A DNA stretch of 64,000 nucleotides from Paenimyroides ummariense (GCF_900115115.1 NZ_FOVI01000006.1:62001-126000), one strand, 5' to 3'. Positions 25,902 to 35,848 are shown, numbered from the stretch's first letter. The notes: generated from the letters alone by a model not told the origin. Numbers and translations are program-made.

Positions 25902-28688
25902 TTAAAAGTTGATGTATAAATTTAAGAAATAAGTTCTACCGAAACCATAGAAATATTTAGGACCAAAAGTGCGGGTTCCGCTTGCGTGATCCATTAATAA
26001 TTCGCGGTAGTTGGCGTTACGTGCTTGTTCAAAACCACCTGTTTTGTATTCTAAACCTAACACGTTGTTTACAGATGCAAAGAAACCAAAGGTTTTACCG
26101 TTAATTCTCCACGATTTTCCACCTTGAAGGTTTACCAAGAAAATATCGTCTAACTTTTCTTGTTTTAACAAACGTTTAGCTGTATCGGTATCCATATCGC
26201 TGAATGCTGCACCACCCTGACCAGGTTCTGCAAAGAAATTGTTTGTACGTAACAAAGGCGAAATATCTAAATAAATATCCGTTAAAAAGTTTGCATTTGC
26301 ACCAATCCACCAGTAGTTCGGGTCGCGGTATTCAATACCTAACGAATAAGCTTGTTGTGGCGTTCCTGCAACACGGTAGTTTTTAATATAACTTGTTCCG
26401 TAGTTTACCATTGGGCTTAATCCACTTTCACGACGACCATCAACATTCAAATAAACATTTGCGTTGTCTGAATAAATTGCCTGACCATAGTTTGCGGCAG
26501 CAGTCAATTTTATTGTTTTAGTTGCTTGATATTCTGCACCTAATTCAATACCCATGCTTTGTTTGCTGATTCCGCGCGTAATTTCTGCTACGAAATCGCT
26601 GCTTGTTTCATCGTCCATTTCTATATCGATACCATCAGCATAGAAGAACGATGTTCTTGTAGCGTCTTTAATTTCATTGAAATAAGCACCAATACGTCCT
26701 TTTAATTTTGGTGTACGGATAATGTAATTGATATCAGATCCAAAAATTTTCTCATCGGTTAATCCGTTTACTGTTGCATCACTGATACGAACGTTTGAAT
26801 AGCTGTTACGTATTGATGGCGCTTGTGTGTAATAACTTGCATTGAAGTTAAAGATATGCTGACCTGTTAATTTATAAGTCGCTCCTCCTTTGAATCCGTA
26901 GTTTTCAAAAGATAATTTTTGACCTTTTCCAAAAGATGAATCTGCGTATAATGCGTTTCTGTACAATCCTTCACGTTGGTATTCTGTGTAGGATGCATTT
27001 TGACCTAAATAAAAATCGAATTTACCAAAGTTGAATTGAAACTGTGTAAACAAATCAACCACGTTTGCACGCATAATATAGTTGTAACCATATTTATCGC
27101 CTTCGTAAATTTTACGGTTTGGGTTGTTTAAATCAGAAGCCGAAAATTCTTCTTTTAAGAATGTATCGTTATCAATTAAATAACCACCACCCAATAAATC
27201 AAGCATTTCCTGGTAGCTTTCTGAACGTAAATTACGGTAGGTTAAACCTGCATTAAATCCAACTACATTAGAAATTTGTGTATTAAACAAAGTATTCGCT
27301 GTTAATTGGTTGTCTTGCATAACATCGGCATACAACGCGTTTACCGCATAACCTTTGTTTGCATTTTGAAGGTATAAACGATCCCAGTTAATTTGAGAAT
27401 TAGCTAAGAAATCTTGTCTGTTACGTTCTGCATTATTGAAATCTGGAGTCCAAATTGGAGAGCTTCCATCTGTATTGTGGAAATTCAAATAATAACTTGG
27501 TAAGTTTTTGTAGTAAGTAGGATCAGGATTGTTTGCTCCGTTTGTTTCTAAACGACTGTTTGAAATCTTACCAAACTGATACGATACATTCGTGTTTAAT
27601 GTCGATTTCTCGCTGATATCCCAATAGTGGCTCAATATAAAAATTGGTTCTTCTACGTCTTTATCACGAGAATTACGTTTTTTACCATCTTGCCAACCCC
27701 AATATGAGTTATACTTGTAGCCTTTTAAATCTACAACCTCTTGTGTGTTAGGTCCGTTTTTACCACGGCTGTTTTGTGCGTAAATAGCAGACAAGTTTAA
27801 GCTGTGGTTGCTGTTGATTTTCTTTTCGATCGCCAAGAAAAACGATTTTGCATCGTAATCTGTTCCGTCAAAGAAACCTTCTTTCGCCATACGGTAAGAA
27901 GCCGATGCAGCATAAGCCCATCCATTTTTATTCATTCCCGAACCGTACGTAATCATTCCACGACCGCTGTAGTTAGTATTTGCACCAGAAAGTGAAACAC
28001 GTGTTCCGGTACGCATAAAAGACGCACGAGTGTTTATTGCCTGAATACCTAAAATACCGCCAAAAGTATAATCGTTTGGCATTGAACCGTTGATAAACTC
28101 TTGGTTACGTGTAGCATCGTTTAATCCGCCCCAGTTAGAAAACTGCGGACGACCATCGAAAATCTTGTTCATAGAAATACCGTTTATAAAGATATTTCCA
28201 TACTCATTGTCTAACCCTCTAATTCTGAATCGGGCTTGTCCCCAGTTAAAAGCTGCCGCCTGACGGAAAGGGTCACGCGATGCTTGTAATAATCCCGATG
28301 TAGTTTCAGATCCCGAGTTGTCATCGCCCAAATCATTTTCGGTAAGGGTAATTAAGCTCAATTGCTGTTCTGCAGTTAAATCTTCTTCCAGATAAATCGT
28401 ACCTAAATCGATATCTGCTTCGGTAGTTATATCCAAAGTAAATCGTTTTTGAACATAACCTGTAAAGTTAATGTAAAGCACCTGACTGCCCGGCGTAGGG
28501 TTTGCAATTTCAAATTCACCTTGCTGGTTTGTAGTAGCCGATAAATTTGTGTTGGATAAATTTGCCGTTACATTAAATAGGGGTTGCTGTGTTTTAGCAT
28601 CAACAACAACTCCTCGTAACGCTGTACTTTGTGCCCAAGTTGTTAGGGTAATTAGTACTAAAAGAGTACTAAAGAGTAATTTTTTCAT
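25902..28688 (-). CDS. TonB-dependent receptor with carboxypeptidase-like N-terminal domain
   Basis: From the ATG at 28688 the protein is 928 residues with a signal peptide ending TTWAQS. A CarboxypepD-regulatory-like domain follows (ALRGVVVDAKTQQPLFNVTA), then the plug with the RFRIRGLDNEYGNIFINGI segment, and a 22-strand barrel ending in aromatic FGRTYFLNLYINF. It has no SusD partner; instead two small lipoproteins follow in the operon. The longer frame from 28751 starts at a TTG inside the -7 promoter and is rejected. The substrate is not evident; the divergent nuclease suggests nucleic acid or phosphate-containing material. Confidence 0.9.
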   Translation of the reverse strand: MKKLLFSTLLVLITLTTWAQSTALRGVVVDAKTQQPLFNVTANLSNTNLSATTNQQGEFEIANPTPGSQVLYINFTGYVQKRFTLDITTEADIDLGTIYLEEDLTAEQQLSLITLTENDLGDDNSGSETTSGLLQASRDPFRQAAAFNWGQARFRIRGLDNEYGNIFINGISMNKIFDGRPQFSNWGGLNDATRNQEFINGSMPNDYTFGGILGIQAINTRASFMRTGTRVSLSGANTNYSGRGMITYGSGMNKNGWAYAASASYRMAKEGFFDGTDYDAKSFFLAIEKKINSNHSLNLSAIYAQNSRGKNGPNTQEVVDLKGYKYNSYWGWQDGKKRNSRDKDVEEPIFILSHYWDISEKSTLNTNVSYQFGKISNSRLETNGANNPDPTYYKNLPSYYLNFHNTDGSSPIWTPDFNNAERNRQDFLANSQINWDRLYLQNANKGYAVNALYADVMQDNQLTANTLFNTQISNVVGFNAGLTYRNLRSESYQEMLDLLGGGYLIDNDTFLKEEFSASDLNNPNRKIYEGDKYGYNYIMRANVVDLFTQFQFNFGKFDFYLGQNASYTEYQREGLYRNALYADSSFGKGQKLSFENYGFKGGATYKLTGQHIFNFNASYYTQAPSIRNSYSNVRISDATVNGLTDEKIFGSDINYIIRTPKLKGRIGAYFNEIKDATRTSFFYADGIDIEMDDETSSDFVAEITRGISKQSMGIELGAEYQATKTIKLTAAANYGQAIYSDNANVYLNVDGRRESGLSPMVNYGTSYIKNYRVAGTPQQAYSLGIEYRDPNYWWIGANANFLTDIYLDISPLLRTNNFFAEPGQGGAAFSDMDTDTAKRLLKQEKLDDIFLVNLQGGKSWRINGKTFGFFASVNNVLGLEYKTGGFEQARNANYRELLMDHASGTRTFGPKYFYGFGRTYFLNLYINF

Positions 28689-28748
28689 AAAAACAAAAAA
28701 TAAAACTATATAATTTTTGTCAAGTTTTAAACTAAACTTAACATGGCG

Positions 28749-28756
28749 CAAAGGTA
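28749..28756 (-). promoter_or_regulatory. -7 promoter element of the TonB receptor operon
   Basis: On the minus strand TACCTTTG matches TAnnTTTG and lies 60 bases before the receptor ATG. Its final TTG creates the false start at 28751. Confidence 0.65.
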
Positions 28757-28776
28757 GTTATTTTATAAATATTAAC

Positions 28777-28784
28777 TAATTTTG
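28777..28784 (+). promoter_or_regulatory. -7 promoter element of the nuclease gene
   Basis: TAATTTTG matches TAnnTTTG and lies 37 bases before the nuclease ATG. It is 20 bases from the opposing receptor promoter, so the two promoters are back to back. Confidence 0.6.
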
Positions 28785-28821
28785 CCCTCAGGTTTATTAA
28801 AAACTTTATAATAACTTAATA

Positions 28822-29898
28822 ATGGGCATGAAAATTAAACTTTTATCAATACTGGCATTCTTTGCAGGTACAGTATTTGCACAGTCTCAGCAGAAATCTT
28901 ATGCAGTACACACGGTAGCTTTTTATAACGTTGAAAACTTGTTTGATACCATTCGCGACGAGAAAATTTATGATGAAGAATGGACGCCGAAGGGTGCACG
29001 TAGCTGGGATGGAAAAAAGTATCAGCAAAAATTAGAAAATTTAAGTAGAGTTATAGCCGAAATTGGTACAGATGAAAACACGAACATGCCGACAATTTTA
29101 GGTGTCAGCGAAATTGAAAACCGTAAAGTTTTGGAAGATCTGGTAAATATGCCAAAACTGAAAAAAGCGAATTACGGAATCATTCATTACGATTCTCCGG
29201 ACCGCCGTGGTATTGATGTGGCTCTTTTTTATCAAACCAAACATTTTAAGCCAACAAGTTCTAAAAATATTCCTTTATATATTTATGATCCAACCGATAC
29301 TAAATATAAAGACAGTAACAATGGCAAAGGAAAACGCGTTTACACACGTGATCAATTATTGGTTACCGGTTTGCTAGATGGCGAAGAAATGCACTTTATT
29401 GTAAACCACTGGCCGTCACGTTCGGGTGGCGAGAAAAAAAGTAGTCCAAACCGTGAGGCTGCGGCAGCGTTGAACAAAAAAATTATTGATTCGTTATACA
29501 ACATCAACCCAAATGCTAAAGTTTTTACAATGGGTGATTTAAACGACGGGCCTTATAATAAATCGGTAAAAGATGTTTTAGAAGCAAAAGGCAAAAAAGA
29601 CGATGTGAAGAAAGGCGGAATTTTTAACCCGATGTATCAATTGTATAAAGAAGGTCACGGTACAATTGCTTACCGCGATGCCTGGGATATTTTCGATCAG
29701 ATTATTTTTACAGAACCACTTTTAAGCAAAGATTATTCAAGCTTCCGTTATTGGAAGGTAGGAATTTTCAACAAACCGTTTTTAGTACAGAAATCAGGTC
29801 AGTATAAAGGTTATCCGTTGCGAAACCAATTAAGCGGCGAACCGGGATTTAGTGATCACTTTCCCGTTTATATTTATTTGATTAAAGAGAAACAATAA
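28822..29898 (+). CDS. Secreted endonuclease/exonuclease/phosphatase family protein
   Basis: The 358-residue protein has a signal peptide ending at FAGTVFAQS. The EEP fold motifs are in order: FYNVENLFD (asparagine and metal region), GVSEIENR (metal-binding glutamate), NHWPSRSGG (catalytic histidine region), MGDLNDGP (aspartate/asparagine) and FSDHFPVY (terminal Asp-His). Such enzymes hydrolyse phosphodiester bonds in DNA, RNA or other substrates outside the cytoplasm. It is divergent from the TonB receptor operon, sharing a 130-base control region. Start could be the ATG at 28822 or the one six bases later. Confidence 0.87.
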   Translation: MGMKIKLLSILAFFAGTVFAQSQQKSYAVHTVAFYNVENLFDTIRDEKIYDEEWTPKGARSWDGKKYQQKLENLSRVIAEIGTDENTNMPTILGVSEIENRKVLEDLVNMPKLKKANYGIIHYDSPDRRGIDVALFYQTKHFKPTSSKNIPLYIYDPTDTKYKDSNNGKGKRVYTRDQLLVTGLLDGEEMHFIVNHWPSRSGGEKKSSPNREAAAALNKKIIDSLYNINPNAKVFTMGDLNDGPYNKSVKDVLEAKGKKDDVKKGGIFNPMYQLYKEGHGTIAYRDAWDIFDQIIFTEPLLSKDYSSFRYWKVGIFNKPFLVQKSGQYKGYPLRNQLSGEPGFSDHFPVYIYLIKEKQ

Positions 29899-29901
29899 AA
29901 A

Positions 29902-29924
29902 TAAAGCTGCCTTTTGGCAGCTTT
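29902..29924 (+). terminator. Terminator after the nuclease gene
   Basis: The perfect palindrome TAAAGCTGCC-TTT-TGGCAGCTTTA is followed by ATTTTTT, immediately after the stop codon. Confidence 0.8.
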
Positions 29925-30102
29925 AATTTTTTATAAAGACATCCCCATTAATTAAAATTGTCACTTTTTTAATTTTTTACTTATCTTAGATTTTGGTAAA
30001 ATGCTATAAAACGTTAACACGTTATTATGCGCAACGAAAATATAGTATCTTTACACAAATTTTTTATTAATTAATATACACAACGCAAGTTGTTCAATAT
30101 AT

Positions 30103-31569
30103 ATGGCATGTACAAATTGTTCTACTAAAACAAACGATTCTGGCATTCCAAAAGGTTGTGGTAGCAAAGGTTCTTGTGGAACCGACAGTTGCAATAAGTT
30201 AAGTGTGTTCGATTGGTTGTCGAACATGCACTATCCTTCGGGATTTGAACCTTTTGATGTAGTTGAAGTTCGTTTTAAAAACGGTAGAAAAGACTTTTAT
30301 AAAAATACTGATAAACTGGCATTGCAAATGGGCGATGTGGTTGCAACCGAGGCAAGTCCCGGGCATGATATCGGAGTGGTAACTTTAGTCGGCGAGTTGG
30401 TTAAAGTGCAAATGAAGAAAAAGAAGGTAGATCCGTATGGTGATACCCTAAAAATATACAGAAAAGCAACGCAGAAAGATATCGACATTTGGAGTGATGC
30501 CCGCAAGCGCGAAGAACCAATGAAAGTTCGTGCTCGTGAAATTGCTATTGAATTAAAACTGGAAATGAAAATTTCCGATATCGAATTTCAAGGCGATGCT
30601 TCTAAAGCCACTTTTTATTATACGGCGAACGATCGTGTAGATTTCCGTCAGTTGATTAAAGAATTTGCCCGTACATTCAATACCCGTATCGAAATGAAAC
30701 AGGTAGGTTTCCGTCAAGAAGCTGCTCGTTTAGGCGGTATAGGATCTTGTGGTCGCGAATTGTGTTGTTCTACCTGGTTAACCGATTTTCGAAGTGTAAA
30801 TACGGCAGCAGCGCGTTATCAGCAGTTGTCGTTGAATCCGCAAAAATTGGCTGGTCAATGTGGTAAGTTGAAGTGTTGTTTGAATTATGAATTAGATACG
30901 TATTTGGATGCATTAAAAGGAATGCCCGATACAGATACTAAATTACAAACAAAAAACGGAGAAGCATATTGCCAAAAGATCGATATTTTCAAACAAGTTA
31001 TGTGGTTTGCTTATCCATCAAACAGCGCAAACTGGTATAAGATCGAAGTCCCGCAGGTTAAAGAAATATTGGCTTTAAACAAGCAAGGACAAGTTATTGA
31101 CAGTATTGAAGATTATGTTGCGGAAGATGAAAATACTGTTTCTGTTCAAAATGTAGCAACTACAGAAGACAGTTTATCGCGATTTGACGAACCTAAGCGA
31201 AGAAGAAAACCACAGCGCAACAACAAGAAAAAACCGGTAGGCAATACAGTAGAAAAACCGGCTGCAAGCACAGCAACCGATGTTAAAAGAGCCCCACGTT
31301 CAAACGAAAATGCTTCAAGACAACCACAAGGTCAGTCAAAGCAACAAAATAATCGTTCGCCAAAAAGCAATCAGCCAAGAGTTCATAATAATCAGAACAA
31401 TCAAAATAATCAAACCGAAAAGCCAAAACCGGCTGTTCAAAATAACGCACCTGTAAAATCAAACGAAGAAGGTGCCAGTAAAAATCAGGCTCGGAAGAAG
31501 AATTTTAAACGACCTAATAAAAACAACGGAAACAACCCAAACAGTAAACCAAATGATAACAAACAATAA
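30103..31569 (+). CDS. RicT/PSP1-domain protein with a disordered tail
   Basis: The 488-residue protein starts with a cysteine-rich segment (MACTNCSTK, GCGSKGSCGTDSC). A PSP1 domain follows, with the conserved segments GIGSCGRELCCSTWL and QCGKLKCCLNYE. In Bacillus the RicT (YaaT) relative joins RicA and RicF in an iron-sulfur complex controlling RNase Y and phosphorelay steps. Here the PSP1 domain ends near residue 300, and a low-complexity Lys/Asn/Gln/Pro tail of about 120 residues follows. The gene overlaps gldH by 17 bases. I am confident in the domain but not in a conserved RicT function. Confidence 0.85.
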   Translation: MACTNCSTKTNDSGIPKGCGSKGSCGTDSCNKLSVFDWLSNMHYPSGFEPFDVVEVRFKNGRKDFYKNTDKLALQMGDVVATEASPGHDIGVVTLVGELVKVQMKKKKVDPYGDTLKIYRKATQKDIDIWSDARKREEPMKVRAREIAIELKLEMKISDIEFQGDASKATFYYTANDRVDFRQLIKEFARTFNTRIEMKQVGFRQEAARLGGIGSCGRELCCSTWLTDFRSVNTAAARYQQLSLNPQKLAGQCGKLKCCLNYELDTYLDALKGMPDTDTKLQTKNGEAYCQKIDIFKQVMWFAYPSNSANWYKIEVPQVKEILALNKQGQVIDSIEDYVAEDENTVSVQNVATTEDSLSRFDEPKRRRKPQRNNKKKPVGNTVEKPAASTATDVKRAPRSNENASRQPQGQSKQQNNRSPKSNQPRVHNNQNNQNNQTEKPKPAVQNNAPVKSNEEGASKNQARKKNFKRPNKNNGNNPNSKPNDNKQ

Positions 31570-32044
31570 AAGAAATCTCTTTAAATTTGTTGCCTTATCA
31601 ACAGTAATGGCATTTACAGCTTGTACTACGACCGATTTTTTTAACGAATACAAATCATTGCCAGACGGTTGGAAAAAAAGCGAACCTACTGTTTTTGATT
31701 TTGAATCGTTAGATACCATAACAAAGCACGATGCGTACATAAATATTCGTACAAAAAGCGATTATCCGTACAGTAACCTGTTTTTAATCGTAAAAATGTT
31801 TCCGCCCGAAGGTAACGCTACGGTTGATACGTTGCAGTATCAAATGGCGAATGCAGACGGAACTATGTTGGGAACCGGTTTTACCGATGTGAAAGAACAC
31901 AAGCTTATCTGGCGAAAAAAAGTGGTGTTTAAAAAGCAGGGAGTTTACAAAATTGAAGTGGAACACGCCATGCGAAAAGTAAATGAAGTAAAAGGCGATG
32001 CAGTTTTAAACGGTATTACCGAAATTGGTTTACAAGTACAATAA
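31553..32044 (+). CDS. gldH: Gliding motility lipoprotein GldH
   Basis: From the ATG at 31553 the protein is 163 residues. A lipobox ends at C24 (MAFTAC), and TTTDFFNEYKSLPDGWKK follows, matching the GldH family of Flavobacteria. GldH is a lipoprotein that works with GldI and GldJ in gliding and in type IX secretion of adhesins. The longer frame from 31472 lies inside the upstream gene and lacks a signal. It overlaps ricT-like upstream and is followed 16 bases later by the PBP1A gene. Confidence 0.9.
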   Translation: MITNNKRNLFKFVALSTVMAFTACTTTDFFNEYKSLPDGWKKSEPTVFDFESLDTITKHDAYINIRTKSDYPYSNLFLIVKMFPPEGNATVDTLQYQMANADGTMLGTGFTDVKEHKLIWRKKVVFKKQGVYKIEVEHAMRKVNEVKGDAVLNGITEIGLQVQ

Positions 32045-32060
32045 TTATTCATAAGACATT

Positions 32061-34403
32061 ATGGAAAAAATAGAAGATTCTAAAAAGAAGGAACTATCTA
32101 CAAACAGAAAATTTCTGCGTTTATTTTGGAAATTGTTCGGTGCAGGTGTTGCCTTTGTTATATTGATTTTTGCCTTTGCCAATTGGGGAATTTTTGGTGC
32201 GATGCCAAGTTTCGATGAATTGGAAAATCCGGAATCAAGTGTAGCTACAGAAATTATATCGGCAGACGGAAAAACCCTTGGTAAATTTTACCTTGAAAAC
32301 CGCGTGCCTGTTAAGTACGAAGAATTACCGCAACATTTGGTTGATGCGTTGATTGCTACCGAAGATGAGCGTTTCCGTTCGCATTCTGGTATCGATGCCC
32401 GTGGAACCATGCGTGCTATTTTCAGCGCCGGATCAAGCGGGGGTGCAAGTACCATTAGCCAGCAGTTGGCAAAAAACTTATTTCACGGAAGTTCGGGTTC
32501 AAGCAACAAGCTTTTTCGTGTAATTCAAAAAGTAAAAGAGTGGATTATTGCCGTAAAATTAGAGCGTCAGTACACCAAAAACGAAATCATTGCTTATTAT
32601 CTAAACACGGTAGATTTTGTTAGTAATGCTTATGGTATCCGTTCGGCGGCGAACATCTATTTCAATAAAGAACCTAAAAAACTAACGGTTGAAGAGGCTG
32701 CTGTTTTGGTAGGAATGCTTCAGGCACCTTCTCGTTACAATCCGCGTTTTAATCCGGATCGAGCAGAAAACCGTAGAAACATTGTTTTGGCGCAAATGGC
32801 TAAGAACGGTAAAATTACCGAAGCCGAAAAAGAAAAATATCAGGCAAAGCCTTTAAAAATCAACTATACACCAGAGACGCACACAAAAGGTTACGCAACG
32901 TATTTTAGAGAATATTTGCGCGATTATATGCGTAAATGGGTAAAAGAAAATCCTAAAAAAGATGGATCAACGTATGATATTTACCGCGATGGTTTGCGTA
33001 TTTATACCACAATTGATTCCCGTATGCAGGAATACGCCGAAGAAGCGGTAGAAATGCACTTGGCTAATTTGCAGAAAGAATTCTTTAAGCAGCAAAAAGG
33101 CAATAAAAATGCACCTTTCATTCAGATCAATCAGGCAGAAACTAAGAAGATCATCGATCGTGCAATGCGTAATTCAGAGCGTTGGCGACAAATGAGTGCC
33201 CAAGGTAAAGAAGAGGAAGATATCATTAAATCGTTCGATGTTAAAACCAAAATGGCGATTTTTACCTGGAAAGGCGAAAAAGATACGTTAATGACACCGC
33301 GCGATTCTATTGTTTACTACAAACATTTCTTACAATCGGGTATGATGTCTATGGAACCGGTTACAGGGAATGTAAAAGCTTGGGTAGGAGGGATCGATTA
33401 CAAACATTTCCAGTACGATCACGTTGCTCAAGGGGCACGTCAGGTTGGATCTACCTTTAAGCCGTTTGTGTACGCAACAGCTATAGATCAATTGGGAATG
33501 AGTCCTTGCGATTATATTTACGACGGACCTTTTACCATGCCTAAAGGACGCTATGGAATTCAACAACCATGGTCGCCTAAAAACTCGGCAGGTAAATATT
33601 ACGGTTCGGTAACAATGAAATATGCTTTGGCGCAATCGTTAAACACTGTTACGGCTCGTTTAATGGATCGTGTGGGCCCAAAAGCGGTAATCGATTTATG
33701 TAGAGATTTAGGTGTAAAATCAGATATTCCGGCTTCTCCGGCAATTGCGTTGGGGGCTGTTGAAATCACGGTGAGCGATATGGTTGCGGCTTACAGTACG
33801 TTTGCAAATCAAGGAGTTTATGTTAAGCCACGTTTTGTAAATAAAATTACAGATAAAAACGGAGTTGTTTTGTTTGAATCAAGAGCCGAAACGCGCGATG
33901 TTATGAATAAAGACATTGCCTACGCAATTGTTAAATTGTTAGAAGGAGTTACCGAAGGTGGATCAGGTGGGCGTTTGCGTTACACAGGTTCAGGTGGAGC
34001 GGGTTATCATACCATGACAGGTTATCCGTATGCGTTTAAAAATCCTATTGCAGGTAAAACGGGTACCACACAGAACAATTCAGACGGATGGTTCATTGGT
34101 ATGGTTCCAAATTTGGTTACCGGTGTTTGGGTTGGTAACGAAGATCGTGCAGCACACTTTAAATCAACCGTTTACGGACAAGGAGCAACAATGGCTTTGC
34201 CAATTTGGGGTATCTTTATGAAAAAATGTTATGGCGATAAAACGCTGTATGTTTCCGATGAAGATTTTGAACGTCCTGCAAACATAAGTGTGTTGGTTGA
34301 TTGCTGGAAACGTGCTGCAAATGATTCGGTTATTGGCGGAAGCAGCAAAAGAGATAGTTTAGCACCACCAACAGAAACTGTTCCTACGGAATTTGATTTT
34401 TAA
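32061..34403 (+). CDS. Class A penicillin-binding protein 1A (transglycosylase/transpeptidase)
   Basis: The 780-residue bifunctional enzyme makes and crosslinks peptidoglycan. One membrane helix lies near residues 22-45. The GT51 glycosyltransferase domain carries the catalytic glutamate E101 in ATEDERFRSHSG. The transpeptidase domain has the serine motif STFK near residue 465, an SLN motif in LAQSLNT and the KTG motif in AGKTGTTQNNSDGW near 665. It probably shares an operon with gldH and ends before a terminator. Confidence 0.95.
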   Translation: MEKIEDSKKKELSTNRKFLRLFWKLFGAGVAFVILIFAFANWGIFGAMPSFDELENPESSVATEIISADGKTLGKFYLENRVPVKYEELPQHLVDALIATEDERFRSHSGIDARGTMRAIFSAGSSGGASTISQQLAKNLFHGSSGSSNKLFRVIQKVKEWIIAVKLERQYTKNEIIAYYLNTVDFVSNAYGIRSAANIYFNKEPKKLTVEEAAVLVGMLQAPSRYNPRFNPDRAENRRNIVLAQMAKNGKITEAEKEKYQAKPLKINYTPETHTKGYATYFREYLRDYMRKWVKENPKKDGSTYDIYRDGLRIYTTIDSRMQEYAEEAVEMHLANLQKEFFKQQKGNKNAPFIQINQAETKKIIDRAMRNSERWRQMSAQGKEEEDIIKSFDVKTKMAIFTWKGEKDTLMTPRDSIVYYKHFLQSGMMSMEPVTGNVKAWVGGIDYKHFQYDHVAQGARQVGSTFKPFVYATAIDQLGMSPCDYIYDGPFTMPKGRYGIQQPWSPKNSAGKYYGSVTMKYALAQSLNTVTARLMDRVGPKAVIDLCRDLGVKSDIPASPAIALGAVEITVSDMVAAYSTFANQGVYVKPRFVNKITDKNGVVLFESRAETRDVMNKDIAYAIVKLLEGVTEGGSGGRLRYTGSGGAGYHTMTGYPYAFKNPIAGKTGTTQNNSDGWFIGMVPNLVTGVWVGNEDRAAHFKSTVYGQGATMALPIWGIFMKKCYGDKTLYVSDEDFERPANISVLVDCWKRAANDSVIGGSSKRDSLAPPTETVPTEFDF

Positions 34404-34408
34404 TATTT

Positions 34409-34440
34409 AAACGACTTCTTTTTTTGAAGTCGTTTTTTTT
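34409..34440 (+). terminator. Terminator after PBP1A
   Basis: The stem AAACGACTTC (34409-34418) and GAAGTCGTTT (34426-34435) is followed by a T-run. Confidence 0.85.
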
Positions 34441-34472
34441 ATATTTTTATACTCTTAACAATCTAAATAATT

Positions 34473-35174
34473 ATGATTAATAAAAAGGTTGCGAATGCGC
34501 AAGAAGCATTACACGATGTGCAAGATAATCAAACCATTATGGTGGGCGGATTTGGATTAAGCGGTATCCCCGAAAATTCAATTGCCGAATTGGTTCGTAA
34601 AAACATTACGGGTTTAACCTGTATTTCTAATAACGCAGGTGTTGATGATTTTGGTCTGGGATTACTATTGCAAAAACGTCAGATAAAAAAAATGATCGCC
34701 TCTTATGTAGGTGAAAATGCCGAATTTGAACGCCAGATGTTAAGTGGCGAATTAGATGTTGAATTAACACCGCAAGGTACATTGGCAGAAAAATGTCGTG
34801 CTGCACAAGCAGGTATTCCTGCATTTTTTACACCGGCTGGTTACGGAACCGAAGTTGCCGAAGGTAAAGAAACACGCGAATTCAACGGAAAAATGTATGT
34901 AATGGAAGAAGCCTACCAAGCCGATTTTGCTATTGTAAAAGCATGGAAAGGTGACGAAGCCGGAAACTTGATTTTCAAAGGAACTACACGCAGTTTTAAC
35001 GCAGTTATGGCTGGTGCAGGTAAAATCACCATTGCCGAAGTAGAAGAACTGTTACCGGTAGGTGCATTAGATCCGAACCAAATCCATATTCCGGGAATTT
35101 ATGTGAAGCGTATTTTTCAAGGCGAAAAGTATGAGAAAAGAATTGAACAACGAACGGTACGTAAAAGAGATTAA
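34473..35174 (+). CDS. scoA: 3-oxoacid CoA-transferase subunit A
   Basis: The 233-residue alpha subunit transfers CoA between succinate and acetoacetate (or related 3-oxoacids). The N-terminal glycine-rich motif [13 protein letters not shown] and the later [16 protein letters not shown] and [11 protein letters not shown] segments match the family. Its stop is 3 bases before the start of subunit B, as for the usual heterotetramer genes. Substrate preference is taken from the family, not shown by the sequence. Confidence 0.92.
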   Translation: MINKKVANAQEALHDVQDNQTIMVGGFGLSGIPENSIAELVRKNITGLTCISNNAGVDDFGLGLLLQKRQIKKMIASYVGENAEFERQMLSGELDVELTPQGTLAEKCRAAQAGIPAFFTPAGYGTEVAEGKETREFNGKMYVMEEAYQADFAIVKAWKGDEAGNLIFKGTTRSFNAVMAGAGKITIAEVEELLPVGALDPNQIHIPGIYVKRIFQGEKYEKRIEQRTVRKRD

Positions 35175-35176
35175 TT

Positions 35177-35833
35177 ATGGCATTAGATAAAATAGGTATT
35201 GCAAAGCGCATAGCCAAAGAGTTACAAGACGGATTTTATGTAAACTTGGGAATTGGTATTCCAACCTTGGTTGCAAATTATATTCCCGAAGGAATGAACG
35301 TAGAATTTCAGTCAGAAAACGGCGTTTTAGGTATGGGACCTTTTCCTTTTGAAGGCGATGAAGATGCAGATCTAATCAACGCTGGCAAACAAACCATCAC
35401 CACATTACCAGGTGCATCATTTTTTGATTCGGCTATGAGTTTCGGAATGATTCGTTCACAACATGTAGATTTAACCATTTTAGGAGCTATGGAAGTTTCT
35501 GAAAACGGAGATATCGCTAACTGGAAAATCCCTGGAAAAATGGTAAAAGGTATGGGCGGTGCTATGGATTTAGTAGCCTCGGCAGAAAATATCATTGTTG
35601 CCATGATGCACGTTAACAAAGCAGGCGAATCTAAAATATTAAAAAAATGTACCTTGCCTTTAACAGGTGTTGGCTGTGTTAAAAAAGTGGTGACCGAATT
35701 GGCTTTAATGGAAATTACTCCAAACGGTTTTAAATTGTTAGAACGTGCTCCGGGTGTATCGGTAGAAGAAATCATTAAAGCAACAGAAGCTGAATTAATC
35801 ATTGAAGGAACGATTCCTGAAATGAGTATCTAA
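35177..35833 (+). CDS. scoB: 3-oxoacid CoA-transferase subunit B
   Basis: The 218-residue beta subunit carries the catalytic glutamate in QSENGVLGMGP, where the CoA thioester intermediate forms. The other conserved segments include TTLPGASFFDSAMSFGMIR, GAMDLV and VTELALMEI. It follows scoA by 3 bases and precedes an AI-2E-type permease gene by 15, so all three may be co-transcribed. The pathway uses ketone bodies or amino acid carbon. Confidence 0.92.
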   Translation: MALDKIGIAKRIAKELQDGFYVNLGIGIPTLVANYIPEGMNVEFQSENGVLGMGPFPFEGDEDADLINAGKQTITTLPGASFFDSAMSFGMIRSQHVDLTILGAMEVSENGDIANWKIPGKMVKGMGGAMDLVASAENIIVAMMHVNKAGESKILKKCTLPLTGVGCVKKVVTELALMEITPNGFKLLERAPGVSVEEIIKATEAELIIEGTIPEMSI

Positions 35834-35848
35834 AAAAATAAATTGGCT

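Noticed and set aside
31472..31552. Longer gldH start
   Set aside because: The extension lies within the ricT-like gene and displaces the lipoprotein signal.
35308..35802. 164-codon minus-strand frame opposite scoB
   Set aside because: Shadow of the CoA-transferase subunit B gene; no start context or domain.
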